Below, one piece after another: positions 18,832 through 28,130 of a DNA stretch of 64,000 bases. Origin of the DNA: Candidatus Uhrbacteria bacterium (GTDB taxonomy: Bacteria; Patescibacteriota; Patescibacteriia; 2-12-FULL-60-25); the NCBI GenBank assembly GCA_020850575.1, contig JADZEJ010000003.1, positions 1 through 64,000 of the forward strand, in the 5' to 3' direction. A program made the translations under genes and the position numbers. The notes beneath the pieces were generated by a model. It made no database searches, was not told the DNA's origin, and worked only from the letters and a program-made list of their open reading frames with translations. Each line of letters opens with the position of its first letter. Within the stretch, counting starts at the first letter, position 1.

Positions 18832-20127
18832 ATGAAAATTTTAATCGCTGGAACGACCGGGGAAAGCATGCCACCACCATACGGTGGAGTTCCAAAAGCA
18901 TCTCTTTTATACGCACGCGAATGGATTCAGCGATTAAACGAGCGGGTTGGAATTGCTTTCGTCTTTGCTCCTCCAAACCCAGATGATCTTGGTGCCGGCG
19001 CAGATTATTTTTTTGAATTTGATTCACAGCCAAACAAATTAAGTAAGATATGGTTTTTGTTACGTCACTCGCTTGCACACCCTATTCTGTATCTACGAAT
19101 TATTAATGCTTACTTTAGAGTGCATCCTGTTCTAGTAAAAGATATTTTTTTATATGCTGCGTATGGTATTTGGATCGATCAATTACTTCTAAGGTATAAA
19201 CCGGATGTTCTTTTACTAGAGAGCGCCCTGATCAAAGGTGTTGTTGCCGCTTTTGTAGCAAGTTGGAGAAAAATTCCTATTGTTACAGACAGTTATGCAG
19301 AAATATGCGATGAACACATGGGGGTAAATGCTTACCTCACATTTGAACAAAAAAAGACGTATTGGACAAAGGTTTTAAGCATGTCTGAGTATGTATTAGG
19401 TATTAGTAATTGTTCGATTGGAGCTCTGCACTACTTACCAAAAGAAAAAGTAAAAGTATTCTACGATACGTGTGACTTCACGCTCTGTCGTTCCGAAATT
19501 CCATTTACACAAACAAAATTGCGTCAACAATTTCAATTAGCGGAGCATCGTTTCTTGGTTGGAGCTGTCGGTGCTTTTGAATATCGCAAGGGACATCATC
19601 ACCTTATTCAGGCAGCTGCTTTAGCGATAAAAAAAGGATTAGATATTGGTGTTGTTATCTGTGGCGGATCAGGTGATCCAGAAAAATGGCGTAAGCTGGC
19701 TACTGAATTTGGGATACAGGATAGATTATCAATTTTTGAAAAATTACCTGAGCAAGAATTAGTAAAAATATTGCATTGCCTTGATGTTTATGCAAATCTT
19801 TCAAACACTCACCGTTCATGCGGTTTAGATCTAGCCTTGCTCGAAGGAATGGCTTCCAGTATTCCTGTGATAGTGTATAAAAATGGGGGTTTACCAGAAG
19901 CAGTCTCTGAGGGAAAGAATGGCTGGATCGTTAATACAGATGATATTCCTGGGGTCGCAAAAGTTCTAGTCGATGCCTATGCACTATCACCAGAACAGCG
20001 TCGAGAAATGGGTGCAGAGAGCTCTCGAATTGCATCTAAGTATGATATTCGTTTCACGTCTGTCATAAAACATGATTGGTTACGTGAGGCTGTATCAAAC
20101 TATACATCAAGACAAAAGTCTGCTTAA
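18832..20127 (+). CDS. GT4-family glycosyltransferase, atypical active site
   Basis: A 431-residue GT-B enzyme, longer than its neighbours because of an extended N-terminal domain. It shows GAFEYRKGHHHLIQAA as the donor-domain signature and GSGDPEKWRKLATEFGI. Where the EX7E motif should be, the sequence is RSCGLDLALLEGMASSIPVI: the second Glu is present but Cys occupies the position of the first. It lies 1 base after the aminotransferase stop and 20 bases before gmd, so it may transfer perosamine. The changed residue leaves activity uncertain. Confidence 0.85.
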   Translation: MKILIAGTTGESMPPPYGGVPKASLLYAREWIQRLNERVGIAFVFAPPNPDDLGAGADYFFEFDSQPNKLSKIWFLLRHSLAHPILYLRIINAYFRVHPVLVKDIFLYAAYGIWIDQLLLRYKPDVLLLESALIKGVVAAFVASWRKIPIVTDSYAEICDEHMGVNAYLTFEQKKTYWTKVLSMSEYVLGISNCSIGALHYLPKEKVKVFYDTCDFTLCRSEIPFTQTKLRQQFQLAEHRFLVGAVGAFEYRKGHHHLIQAAALAIKKGLDIGVVICGGSGDPEKWRKLATEFGIQDRLSIFEKLPEQELVKILHCLDVYANLSNTHRSCGLDLALLEGMASSIPVIVYKNGGLPEAVSEGKNGWIVNTDDIPGVAKVLVDAYALSPEQRREMGAESSRIASKYDIRFTSVIKHDWLREAVSNYTSRQKSA

Positions 20128-20147
20128 AAAAATAAGCTTATCATATT

Positions 20148-21158
20148 ATGTTTCAAAAACGTGCACTGATTACGGGTATCACGGGGCAAGATGGTGCCTA
20201 TTTAGCTAAATTTCTTATTGAAAAGGGGTATAAGGTTACAGGCACGTATCGACGTTCTTCAACCCGTAATTTTTGGCGACTACACTATCTTGATGTAAAA
20301 AAAGACATCAGTCTACTGCCAGTAGATCTTCTTGATCAAACGTCTATCATGCATGCGTTGCGAGAGGTCGAGCCTGATGAGGTATATAATCTGGCAGCTC
20401 AGAGTTTTGTTGGGGACTCATTTGCTGAACCTCAGGCAACTGCCGAAATTACCGGTATCGGTAGTCTTCGAGTTCTAGATTCTATTCGTTTCTTAAATCC
20501 AAATATTCGTTTCTATCAAGCTTCAACAAGTGAGATGTATGGAAATGCTAATCAAACAGGTCAGTCTGAAAATACTCCATTTCATCCAGCAAGCCCGTAC
20601 GCAAACGCAAAGTTATTTGCCCACTGGAATGTTGTAAATTATCGTAAAGCATACAATTTGTTCGCCACAACTGGTATCTTGTTCAACCATGAGTCTCCAA
20701 TTCGTGGTATTGATTTTGTTACAAAAAAGATTACAGATGGTGTTGCGCGTATTAAATTGGGTATGTCAGAAAAATTATTGCTCGGTAATTTAGAGGCAAA
20801 ACGAGATTGGGGATTCGCTGGTGATTACGTGAAGGCTATGTGGATGATGATGCAGCAATCAGTCGCAGATGATTATGTAATTGCAACAGGAGAGACGCAC
20901 AGTGTTCGTGAATTTTGTGAAGCTGCTTTTTCGCGCGTTGGCTTGGATTACACTAAGTACGTAGAAGTAGATAAAAAATTTTTACGACCACACGATGTCG
21001 TATTTTTGAAAGGAGATCCATCTAAGGCTAAGCGTATTTTAGGCTGGGATCCATCAGAAACATCTTTTATTAGCTTAGTAAACATGATGGTAGATGCCGA
21101 TATGGAAAAGTATCAAAATCCTGAACGACAAATGAAACAATTCTTGAAGCATATCTGA
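20148..21158 (+). CDS. gmd: GDP-mannose 4,6-dehydratase
   Basis: An SDR enzyme of 336 residues that converts GDP-mannose to GDP-4-keto-6-deoxymannose. Diagnostic segments are ALITGITGQDGAYL (NADP loop), QASTSEMYG (catalytic Thr and Glu), SPYANAKLFAHW (YxxxK), FNHESPIRGIDFVTKKI and LGNLEAKRDWGFAGDY. The combination is specific to GMD. It ends the perosamine-type gene run and converges on the broken methyltransferase gene with a 46-base overlap. Confidence 0.93.
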   Translation: MFQKRALITGITGQDGAYLAKFLIEKGYKVTGTYRRSSTRNFWRLHYLDVKKDISLLPVDLLDQTSIMHALREVEPDEVYNLAAQSFVGDSFAEPQATAEITGIGSLRVLDSIRFLNPNIRFYQASTSEMYGNANQTGQSENTPFHPASPYANAKLFAHWNVVNYRKAYNLFATTGILFNHESPIRGIDFVTKKITDGVARIKLGMSEKLLLGNLEAKRDWGFAGDYVKAMWMMMQQSVADDYVIATGETHSVREFCEAAFSRVGLDYTKYVEVDKKFLRPHDVVFLKGDPSKAKRILGWDPSETSFISLVNMMVDADMEKYQNPERQMKQFLKHI

Positions 21159-21920
21159 GAAGGAGGAGAATTTTTAGGTTTACGTAAAATATAATAAAAA
21201 GATTTATCAAAAATAACTGCAGTGATTCTAGCGAAGCGCTCTTTCCATTTCATATTTATGTTTATCGGAATAAGAGAATAACGGGTAAACATCAAAACAG
21301 ATTGATAATATTTTTGAGCGAACAGTTTTTCCAAAAAAGGCACACGGGTATATGTCCACAGACTTTTTTCAGTACTATGAATACATGTATAATGAGGATT
21401 TTTTTGGATTAACCATTGTTTTAATACTCGAGGAAACAAAAAATTATGCATGTTATAAATAACGGTGCCAGTCGATTTTTCTATTTTTTGACAGGCTTTA
21501 ATGTATAATATGCGGTGTTGAATAGGAAAGATAAAATTTATTCTATGAAATGGGAACCAGATAACATCAAACGTATCGGGAAGATATGTTTGATCGAGAA
21601 AAGCTGCATCAAGAGTGTAAAAATTAACTGAACTCTTCAGTAGAGCTTTTTGTGATTCGGCAGCTCGAATCATCTCCGGTGAAATATCACAAGCTGAGAC
21701 GGTATAACCCAGTTCTCCAAACGGAAAGACAGTACGCCCAGTGCCACAACCAACAACGAGAATATGTGCCGGCACAGACGGAAAAACGTTTAACAATGGT
21801 TTTTTCATCTTCACGAAGACCAATATGAGTATAAGATTCTACAGTAGAATCAAAATTTTTCGTATTTTCAAGTTGGGCATCCATAAAAAAATCGAATCTT
21901 ACATAGTGATATTTATACAA
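21113..21920 (-). pseudogene. SAM-dependent methyltransferase split by a +1 frameshift
   Basis: Two overlapping minus-strand frames encode one class I methyltransferase. The N-terminal frame starts at 21920 or 21884 and reads NFDSTVESYTHIGLREDE. The second frame then continues KPLLNVFPSVPAHILVVGCG (motif I), SACDISPEMIRAAE and DAAFLDQTYLPDTFDVIWF. The shift falls in a T6 run on the plus strand (21800-21805); five Ts would restore one frame. From the second frame alone the nearest start is 21823, a poor N-terminus just before motif I. It is a homopolymer sequencing error, a phase-variable tract or a decaying gene. The 3' end overlaps gmd by 46 bases. Confidence 0.75.
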
Positions 21921-22019
21921 TAATATAAAATTATAAAAGAATAAGCATTATTTCTAAGTATACAAATAAAGTAACAATTTGCAAAACAAATTATAACCTG
22001 AAAAAATATTAAAAATGAT

Positions 22020-23315
22020 ATGTCAAAAAATTATTCATATGTAAAAAAAATAAAAATCTGGATTGTACGGCAATTACGCCTTCTAGAGAAATATACTAAA
22101 ACAGATAATATTTATATTATAAAAAGTGGAATTGAGATGTTTCTTGGATCATCCCTTGGACTTGTTACTGGGGTTATCATGTATATATTGTATTCATATT
22201 TTCTCTCTACAGAGACGCTCGGTGTATATAAGTACTACTTAAGTCTGTATGCATTATTCGGAATAACGACATTCACAGGAATAGACTCATCCTTAGGTCG
22301 GAGCGTCGCACGCGGATATGACGGGTCATTAGCAACTGCATTTCGACAAAAATTTTTCGGTGGTTTGTGTGGTTCGATAATCGGTCTCATCATTGCTATT
22401 TGGTACTTTATGCACGGTGAAAAAAACCTTGCATTGGGTTGTATCTTAATTTCAACATTGGCACCAGTCATATATGCTTCAAGTTTATATGGAAATTTTC
22501 TGGTGTCAAAGAAAAAATTTACGGAATATCGAAAAACAGTATTAACCGTGGGCTTAGTTTCATTTTGTATTTTAGTGGTAAGCGTTTTAATTATTCGTAA
22601 TCCTGTTGGTTTATTCGCAATGAACCTCATTTCAAACACGACTATTATAGCAGCATACATACATGTTAGTCGACGATTCGTCTCAAATGAAAAAAATGAT
22701 CCAGAACTCATCCCATATGGCCGCCGCTTATCATTAGTAGAATTTATTGGAACTTTCGCATCTCAAGTAGATAGTCTATTAGTATTTCATTTTTTAGGTG
22801 CTGCACCTCTCGCAGTTTATAGTATTGCAAATATGCCTGTTGATCAGGTTCGTGGATTTCTAAAAATAGGATCAGCAATTGCTTATCCTAAAATTTCTGC
22901 TCAATCAGAGATTAACGTAAAGAATATTTTGCATAAGGCTGGATTAATGATGCTTGTAGCATGTTTTACTGCTGTTATTTACGTGTTTCTTATTCCAATC
23001 TTTTTCCACACGATAATCCCAAGGTATAATGAATCTATTGCCTACTCCCAGGTTTTGGTATTTACTCTCATTTTTGCTTCTCCAACAACTTTTCTTGTGA
23101 CATTTTTTTATGCACGCGGAGCAACAAAAAATATTTTTGTATTTAATTTAGTGAATTATGGAAGTCTAATACTTTTTAATCTGATCGGTGTCTTGTATTG
23201 GGGCATCTGGGGTGTTGTATATGCTTCTTTCGCAAATCGTACACTTATTTGGATATTCGCAATTTTGCAAGTAATCTGCATTGATAAAACAAAACCCGGA
23301 CTTTCGCGCGCATAG
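22020..23315 (+). CDS. Polysaccharide flippase (Wzx/MATE-like)
   Basis: A 431-residue polytopic membrane protein with about 12 hydrophobic segments. The start region IYIIKSGIEMFLGSSLGLVTGVIMYILY and later FIGTFASQVDSLLVF fit the oligosaccharide flippase superfamily, which moves undecaprenyl-linked repeat units across the cytoplasmic membrane. It is isolated on the plus strand between two minus-strand transcripts. Its last 71 bases overlap the convergent FemAB-like gene. Its presence together with the ligase/polymerase at base 1 suggests a Wzx/Wzy-type export route. Confidence 0.85.
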   Translation: MSKNYSYVKKIKIWIVRQLRLLEKYTKTDNIYIIKSGIEMFLGSSLGLVTGVIMYILYSYFLSTETLGVYKYYLSLYALFGITTFTGIDSSLGRSVARGYDGSLATAFRQKFFGGLCGSIIGLIIAIWYFMHGEKNLALGCILISTLAPVIYASSLYGNFLVSKKKFTEYRKTVLTVGLVSFCILVVSVLIIRNPVGLFAMNLISNTTIIAAYIHVSRRFVSNEKNDPELIPYGRRLSLVEFIGTFASQVDSLLVFHFLGAAPLAVYSIANMPVDQVRGFLKIGSAIAYPKISAQSEINVKNILHKAGLMMLVACFTAVIYVFLIPIFFHTIIPRYNESIAYSQVLVFTLIFASPTTFLVTFFYARGATKNIFVFNLVNYGSLILFNLIGVLYWGIWGVVYASFANRTLIWIFAILQVICIDKTKPGLSRA

Positions 23316-24042
23316 CAGAGATATGTTCAAAAAATATAAATAAGGATGATCGCCAGGAGTATTGATATTCATTTTCTATCTGTGCACCGAAACCGCTCTT
23401 AAAGCGTGCGATAGATGCTTTTTCAGGATCTGTTAAGTTGATTGATGCAAGATCAATAATAATGACTTGATGAGTTATTCCGTAGATGCATAGCTCATAG
23501 ATCAGTCTTTTGGTTGCGTATCCGATGACTTTATAGAGTTCAGAATTTTGCTCATCAAGAGCGGTCATGCGTGAAGAGAAGATTGAACGCACACGTATCA
23601 CATTTTCTGATTGGTAAAAAGTAATTCCTGAAACATATTTTTTCTTCCAACGGGCACTTACGATAGTAAATAGATTAAATTCTTGTTTACTAATAGGGGA
23701 TCTTTTTTGTGAGAGTTCAAATGCCCGATAAATTTCGTAAGCCTCTGTAGGACATATATCGGGTAGTTGAATAGTGAATCCAGGAAGTTTTTTTGTACGA
23801 TGAATTTCATTGCGGACAGTATCTCGAAAACGTCGAAATACAGCTTCCATTCCATCTTGGAGGTATATATTCGGTGTGAGCTTTTGTCTAAGCTGAAAGT
23901 CGGGTACATGAACCTGAGGATGATGGTGAAGAATGGTGATTCGAGCGTATTTTTTTTTAAGTTCGCGGATATTTTCCAAAGAGAGATCTTCAAAAAAGAT
24001 ATCAATAATACGAAATGGTCCGCGTTTTTGTTCGATTCTCAT
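23245..24042 (-). CDS. FemAB/GNAT-like acyl- or peptidyl-transferase
   Basis: The start at 24042 is 1 base after the upstream stop and is preferred to an in-frame ATG at 24075. Of 265 residues, the middle FRDTVRNEIHRTKKLPGF and the C-terminal VIIIDLASINLTDPEKASIARFKSGFGAQIENEYQYSW resemble the GNAT-fold FemAB-like proteins often placed in exopolysaccharide loci, where they add an amino acid or acyl group to a sugar. It is the last gene of a five-gene minus-strand operon. Similarity is judged by eye, so the family call is moderate. Confidence 0.6.
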   Translation of the reverse strand: MRIEQKRGPFRIIDIFFEDLSLENIRELKKKYARITILHHHPQVHVPDFQLRQKLTPNIYLQDGMEAVFRRFRDTVRNEIHRTKKLPGFTIQLPDICPTEAYEIYRAFELSQKRSPISKQEFNLFTIVSARWKKKYVSGITFYQSENVIRVRSIFSSRMTALDEQNSELYKVIGYATKRLIYELCIYGITHQVIIIDLASINLTDPEKASIARFKSGFGAQIENEYQYSWRSSLFIFFEHISAMRAKVRVLFYQCRLLAKLRISK

Positions 24043-24043
24043 A

Positions 24044-24829
24044 TCAAAAACCCCATGCCGCCAAACGTAGCACACGTGCCCGGAAGAGACGAAAAGAGAC
24101 GTCTTTTGTTATCGGAAGTCTCGGGATTGCATATATCGGCACGCCATAGGTTACACTTCCATGACCAGCAACAGCTAACTTATAACCAGATTGTTCTACG
24201 ATGCTGAAGCTAGAAGCACGAAAACGTCCTTTTGGATAGCTAAGTTCAGATACATTTTTTCCTGTAAGATGTTCCAGAATATTACGCGATCTTGTGAGTT
24301 CATTAACTAATTCCGTATCAGAACAGTTTGATAAATCATGATGAAGATGAGTATGGCTCCCGATAGTAAAACCTTGAGAAGAAAGTTTAGAAACTAGTTC
24401 TGGTTGCATTGGTGAAAGACCGATTTGCGGAACGCTTGTGACCAGTGTGAAAGAAGTAACGACAAAGAAAGTTGCTGGTAAGAGGTGTGATTGAAGAATT
24501 GGTCCAGCATGTTCGATCCAGTCCGCATATCCGTCATCAAAGGTAATCCCAACGATAGGGCGTCGCATGAATATTTGTCCAGATCTTGCCGTCACGAGTG
24601 CTTCTGATACGGGTATGGGTTTGGTATATTTTTTCAACCAATTCATTTGCAAGGAAAATAATTCCGGAGAAACTGCATGGATCCATGGGCTATAACTAAT
24701 TGAGTGATAGGCTAGCAAAACAACGCGCCTACTTCCAATACAACGTAACCAAATCCAAGCAAGGACACCGATACTGATTTCTGCGGCGTTGATAAATTTG
24801 TTTACGCATAAGAACTTACGGATATTCAT
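24044..24829 (-). CDS. Polysaccharide deacetylase (NodB homology domain)
   Basis: A 261-residue protein with one N-terminal hydrophobic segment and a NodB domain. Motif 1 is GITFDDGYAD, giving the catalytic base and metal Asp. Motif 2 is SHTHLHHDLS with the metal His residues, and motif 3 is LSYPKGRF. All metal-site residues appear intact. It removes N-acetyl groups from a glycan, probably at the outer membrane face or on a lipid-linked intermediate. It overlaps the upstream GT4 gene by 4 bases and is followed at once by the FemAB-like gene, which could act on the freed amine. Confidence 0.87.
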   Translation of the reverse strand: MNIRKFLCVNKFINAAEISIGVLAWIWLRCIGSRRVVLLAYHSISYSPWIHAVSPELFSLQMNWLKKYTKPIPVSEALVTARSGQIFMRRPIVGITFDDGYADWIEHAGPILQSHLLPATFFVVTSFTLVTSVPQIGLSPMQPELVSKLSSQGFTIGSHTHLHHDLSNCSDTELVNELTRSRNILEHLTGKNVSELSYPKGRFRASSFSIVEQSGYKLAVAGHGSVTYGVPIYAIPRLPITKDVSFRLFRARVLRLAAWGF

Positions 24830-26001
24830 AAGAGATTCCGAATAAAATCAAAAATCTTCCGACCACGTATTTCCCAGGTATAAGAATGAGCATCTTTTTC
24901 GGCCTTTTCAGAGATAGATTTTGCTAATTCCGGATGATCAATAAGTCTCCGTATGGCTTCAATCCATTGTTGTGGTTGATCAGCATTTATCAAAAGAGCA
25001 TTATCTTCATGATGAAGAATTTCGTTGACAGGAGGGGTGCTCGCGGCGATAATTGGCTTTTTCATTGCCAAATAATCAAACATTTTTGATGGTGAAGATC
25101 CTGGCGCCGTACCAACACGCGGCATTAATAGGATATCGGCTGCACCTAAGTATGACATAACAATACTTCTATCTGTCCACGGACGCAGGATAACACGATG
25201 ATTGACGCCAGCTTGTTTTGCTCGTAAACGAAGAGTGTCAGCATCGCGTTCATCACGCACACCAACTATCACGGAGATATAGGATTCAGGTAAAGCAGGA
25301 AGGATGTCGACGAGGGTTTCTACTTCATAACTGATGCCTTGAATTGTTCTTCCGAGTGAACCAGTATAGCACAAAATGTTTGATTGAAGTGGTAAGTCCA
25401 ATTGCTTACGCAAATCAATTAAGGAAGTTGTCGGGACAAGCTCTGATTCACTTGCATGACAAGGGGTGACGATGGATTTTTCTTTCAACAAGTTATAGTG
25501 GACACGAAGTGCATCTGTAATACACACGACGCCGTCTGCAAAACGAACGGAGAACCACGTCAGTGCTTGGGCTAACCAATTATATATATAAACATAGTGA
25601 GATTCGAATATTACACATTTGCCAAAAACAAAATGCCAAACAAAAGCAGGAAGAGAAATAAGGTGAAATCGATAGTAAACGACATCTATTTCATTTCGAT
25701 GAACGATGAGATATTTGGTAAATAAAAAATTAATTTTTAAGAGTGTTAAAGTACGTCGCCATCGAGACGGATGAATAGTCTCAGCGAACGGAGCAATTTT
25801 GAGAAATACCATCTCAAAAGGAACACGAATATCATGATGATCTTTGATTTCTTTAACAGTAGATTCAGTAAGAGGATCATCATTACTAATAAGTGAGATC
25901 TGCGCACCCGCTTGAGAGATGGCTTCAACGGTCTTTAACGTATTATGAACATGCGCCCGAGTACCACGAAAGTTTATGTGGGTGAAATAGGCGATGCGCA
26001 T
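24826..26001 (-). CDS. GT4-family glycosyltransferase
   Basis: A 391-residue GT-B enzyme. The N-terminus RIAYFTHINFRGTRAHVHNT and the donor-domain segments CYTGSLGRTIQGI and GAADILLMPRVGTAPGSSPSK followed by MFDYLAMKKPIIA match the GT4 subgroup with a PSK(L/M)FxYLA motif in place of the standard EX7E loop. It sits 6 bases after the phosphotransferase-like gene and overlaps the deacetylase gene by 4 bases, so the operon order is fixed. Sugar donor unknown. Confidence 0.87.
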   Translation of the reverse strand: MRIAYFTHINFRGTRAHVHNTLKTVEAISQAGAQISLISNDDPLTESTVKEIKDHHDIRVPFEMVFLKIAPFAETIHPSRWRRTLTLLKINFLFTKYLIVHRNEIDVVYYRFHLISLPAFVWHFVFGKCVIFESHYVYIYNWLAQALTWFSVRFADGVVCITDALRVHYNLLKEKSIVTPCHASESELVPTTSLIDLRKQLDLPLQSNILCYTGSLGRTIQGISYEVETLVDILPALPESYISVIVGVRDERDADTLRLRAKQAGVNHRVILRPWTDRSIVMSYLGAADILLMPRVGTAPGSSPSKMFDYLAMKKPIIAASTPPVNEILHHEDNALLINADQPQQWIEAIRRLIDHPELAKSISEKAEKDAHSYTWEIRGRKIFDFIRNLL

Positions 26002-26007
26002 ACAGCA

Positions 26008-26925
26008 TTAGATGGAATAGGCGAGTTTAACAGCAGTCTCAAGATACGAAACAAAAAGTTTTTCGGATTCAAGACTAATCGGCTTTTTATAGGAAAGATT
26101 TTTCCTCCATTCTGTACCAATTGAAGTGAGGCAGACGAGAAGTGGAATACTATTTGGTTTAAGTTGGAGTATTTGAAGGCTTTCAAGAATATGTGTTTTA
26201 TATAAGGTATAGACTTTTGATGGTTTTTTCTCAAGATGCTGAACTAGTGTGAGGACGTCAAATAAGGGGAGTTGGATTCTTCCAAATAGATCACAGTCAA
26301 TAAGATACAAAAGATCTCCATCAACAAGGATATTGCTTTGAGTAAAATCTCCGTGCTGCGGAATAGCTGGAAGCTGGATGTCATTGCCAGCATGTTCTAA
26401 GACTTTCAAAAAAATTGCCTCGACACGTTGTTGATTTTGAGGATGACTGAGTCTTAATCCGTCTTTCCATGAGTCAAACAAGTCTCGTGGATTTAACGGT
26501 ACATGAGAAGCATCTTTTCCGTATGAAAGCCAAATATTCAGCGCATTGAATATGCGCTCGATGGATTGTTGATCCATATACGAAAGAGCACATCCAGGAG
26601 CAACAGATTCTGCAGAGACTGGAACATCTCCGACGCGTGTAATCCAAAGAGGCTCAGGAATGATTAAAGGTGTGCGACTTTGGCGTATCCACATTGTTGC
26701 CTGATGCAAACAGCTGAATGCTGTTTCAATAACATGTGCATCTGTGGGATGACGTACTGTTTTCAAAAAAGAGACAGGATTATCACCACGAAAACAGATA
26801 AACGAAACTTTTGGATTACTGTAGGCTAATCCATTATGAAGTTTGATGAAAGAGTAATTTCTTCTTTCTCCACCAAAGTGCTCAACTAAGAGAGATTCAA
26901 GCTGCGGAATCATATGTAATATCAT
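26008..26925 (-). CDS. Aminoglycoside-phosphotransferase-fold kinase
   Basis: A 305-residue protein of the APH/choline-kinase-like superfamily. The catalytic loop is PAIPQHGDFTQSNILVDG (HGD..N) and the metal-binding segment is LIDCDLFGRIQLPLFDVL. The N-lobe is divergent. An alternative start at Met5 (26913) shortens the overlap with the upstream methyltransferase from 29 to 17 bases. In this operon it more likely phosphorylates a sugar or lipid head group than an antibiotic. Confidence 0.75.
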   Translation of the reverse strand: MILHMIPQLESLLVEHFGGERRNYSFIKLHNGLAYSNPKVSFICFRGDNPVSFLKTVRHPTDAHVIETAFSCLHQATMWIRQSRTPLIIPEPLWITRVGDVPVSAESVAPGCALSYMDQQSIERIFNALNIWLSYGKDASHVPLNPRDLFDSWKDGLRLSHPQNQQRVEAIFLKVLEHAGNDIQLPAIPQHGDFTQSNILVDGDLLYLIDCDLFGRIQLPLFDVLTLVQHLEKKPSKVYTLYKTHILESLQILQLKPNSIPLLVCLTSIGTEWRKNLSYKKPISLESEKLFVSYLETAVKLAYSI

Positions 26926-27973
26926 GTTTTACCGCGTACAAATTATAGCTAAAGAAGAAATAACGATAGAGCCAGAGGATGCCTGGTATACGAGCAAGTT
27001 TTTTCACAATTCTTTTTTTCCAGTTCAAATTCCCCATGAGATGATCCATGGTGTAAGCTAGGCAGGCGGTATTTTCAAAAGGAATCAAAATACGTTGATC
27101 ATTATATCCGGGAAAAGGCATCATGGTACGTATGTTAGTAAAACCACCTTTCTGTAGAAGACGAATATACCCAGGCTGGCTATGCGTGTATGTTCGATAA
27201 TCGATTCCGAGACGAAGCTTTGTATATGGTCGAGCAAGAAATCGTGGCATCCAGCTCGTCCAACGAAGTCCGACATGATCCGGCGTGCCAGTGAGGTAAG
27301 AAATAGCCCAACGATTCTCAATACCAATGTAGAAACGTCCTCCAGGTTTCAATAGTCGAAAAACTTTTTGCATAACCCAGACCTGAACATCATAAGGATC
27401 TGCAAATTTCATATCTTGTCCGATCCATTCAAGAATTCCATTAAAAATAACAACATCAAACTGCTCTTCCTTAAGAGGAAGATTGATAAAATCCGCCGAG
27501 AAGACTTGAATATTTGTTTTTCCTTCATGCTGCGCTCGAAGCTGTACAAACTTCGCTCTCATCCAAGAGAGGTCGAAAGAGACGATCTCTTTGGCGATAT
27601 CACACAAGGCGAATGTGTTGCCTCCCATTCCACACCCAACATCAAGTACCCGATCTGTTGATTTGATTTCAGTACCAAAACGCCAGTCCGCGCGAGAAGA
27701 GTCAAAGAAAAAGCGGTATAGGTCTATATTATTATCAAGCTCATGAATTAAATCTTGGGTTGCTTGTTCTATGCCTTTTTTGGGAATAGTGTCTAAGTAT
27801 GAGCGCATATTTTGTTCCGGCACCTCTCCCCAATATAAATCTGAACCAAATTGATAAACACCTTCACGTTTTAGCCAGGAAGATTTGCACGCAGTGCACT
27901 CAATGGAGTTGACTGAGGCATTCTCAATCAAGCTCGTCATACATTTCGGACACTGAAAGATAAGATCACTCAT
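26897..27973 (-). CDS. SAM-dependent methyltransferase with N-terminal zinc ribbon
   Basis: A 358-residue protein. Residues 9-36 hold two cysteine pairs (CPKCMTSLIE, then CTACKSSW) that would bind zinc. The methyltransferase core follows with VLDVGCGMGGNTFAL (motif I), SFDLSWMRAKFVQLR, QVFSADFINLPLKEEQFDVV and LKPGGRFYIGIENRWAISYL. It is the first gene of the minus-strand operon running to 23245. The gap to the divergent epimerase at 28131 is 157 bases. It probably modifies a sugar of the glycan; substrate unknown. Confidence 0.83.
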   Translation of the reverse strand: MSDLIFQCPKCMTSLIENASVNSIECTACKSSWLKREGVYQFGSDLYWGEVPEQNMRSYLDTIPKKGIEQATQDLIHELDNNIDLYRFFFDSSRADWRFGTEIKSTDRVLDVGCGMGGNTFALCDIAKEIVSFDLSWMRAKFVQLRAQHEGKTNIQVFSADFINLPLKEEQFDVVIFNGILEWIGQDMKFADPYDVQVWVMQKVFRLLKPGGRFYIGIENRWAISYLTGTPDHVGLRWTSWMPRFLARPYTKLRLGIDYRTYTHSQPGYIRLLQKGGFTNIRTMMPFPGYNDQRILIPFENTACLAYTMDHLMGNLNWKKRIVKKLARIPGILWLYRYFFFSYNLYAVKHDITYDSAA

Positions 27974-28130
27974 AGAAGCATGTAGAAAACTGTAACATAG
28001 ATATCATCCTAACGTCATTTTGTTCTTTTGCCCAGAGCATAGCTAAGAAATAGCTCATATGAAAAGTGGATACCGTGGATATCTATGAAGAATAAAGTGC
28101 GTTTGTTAAGATGTGAATCTATCCATCCCT

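Noticed and set aside
21687-21920. Separate 77-residue minus-strand gene
   Set aside because: Its first 40 residues are the missing N-terminus of the adjacent methyltransferase; the rest is the shifted frame of motif I. It is treated as part of the split gene.
22235-22711. 158-codon minus-strand frame
   Set aside because: It lies wholly inside the flippase gene on the other strand and has no recognisable features; it is a shadow frame.
26008-26925. Antibiotic resistance by aminoglycoside phosphotransferase
   Set aside because: Only the shared kinase fold is seen; the gene sits inside a glycan operon, so a resistance role is not supported.
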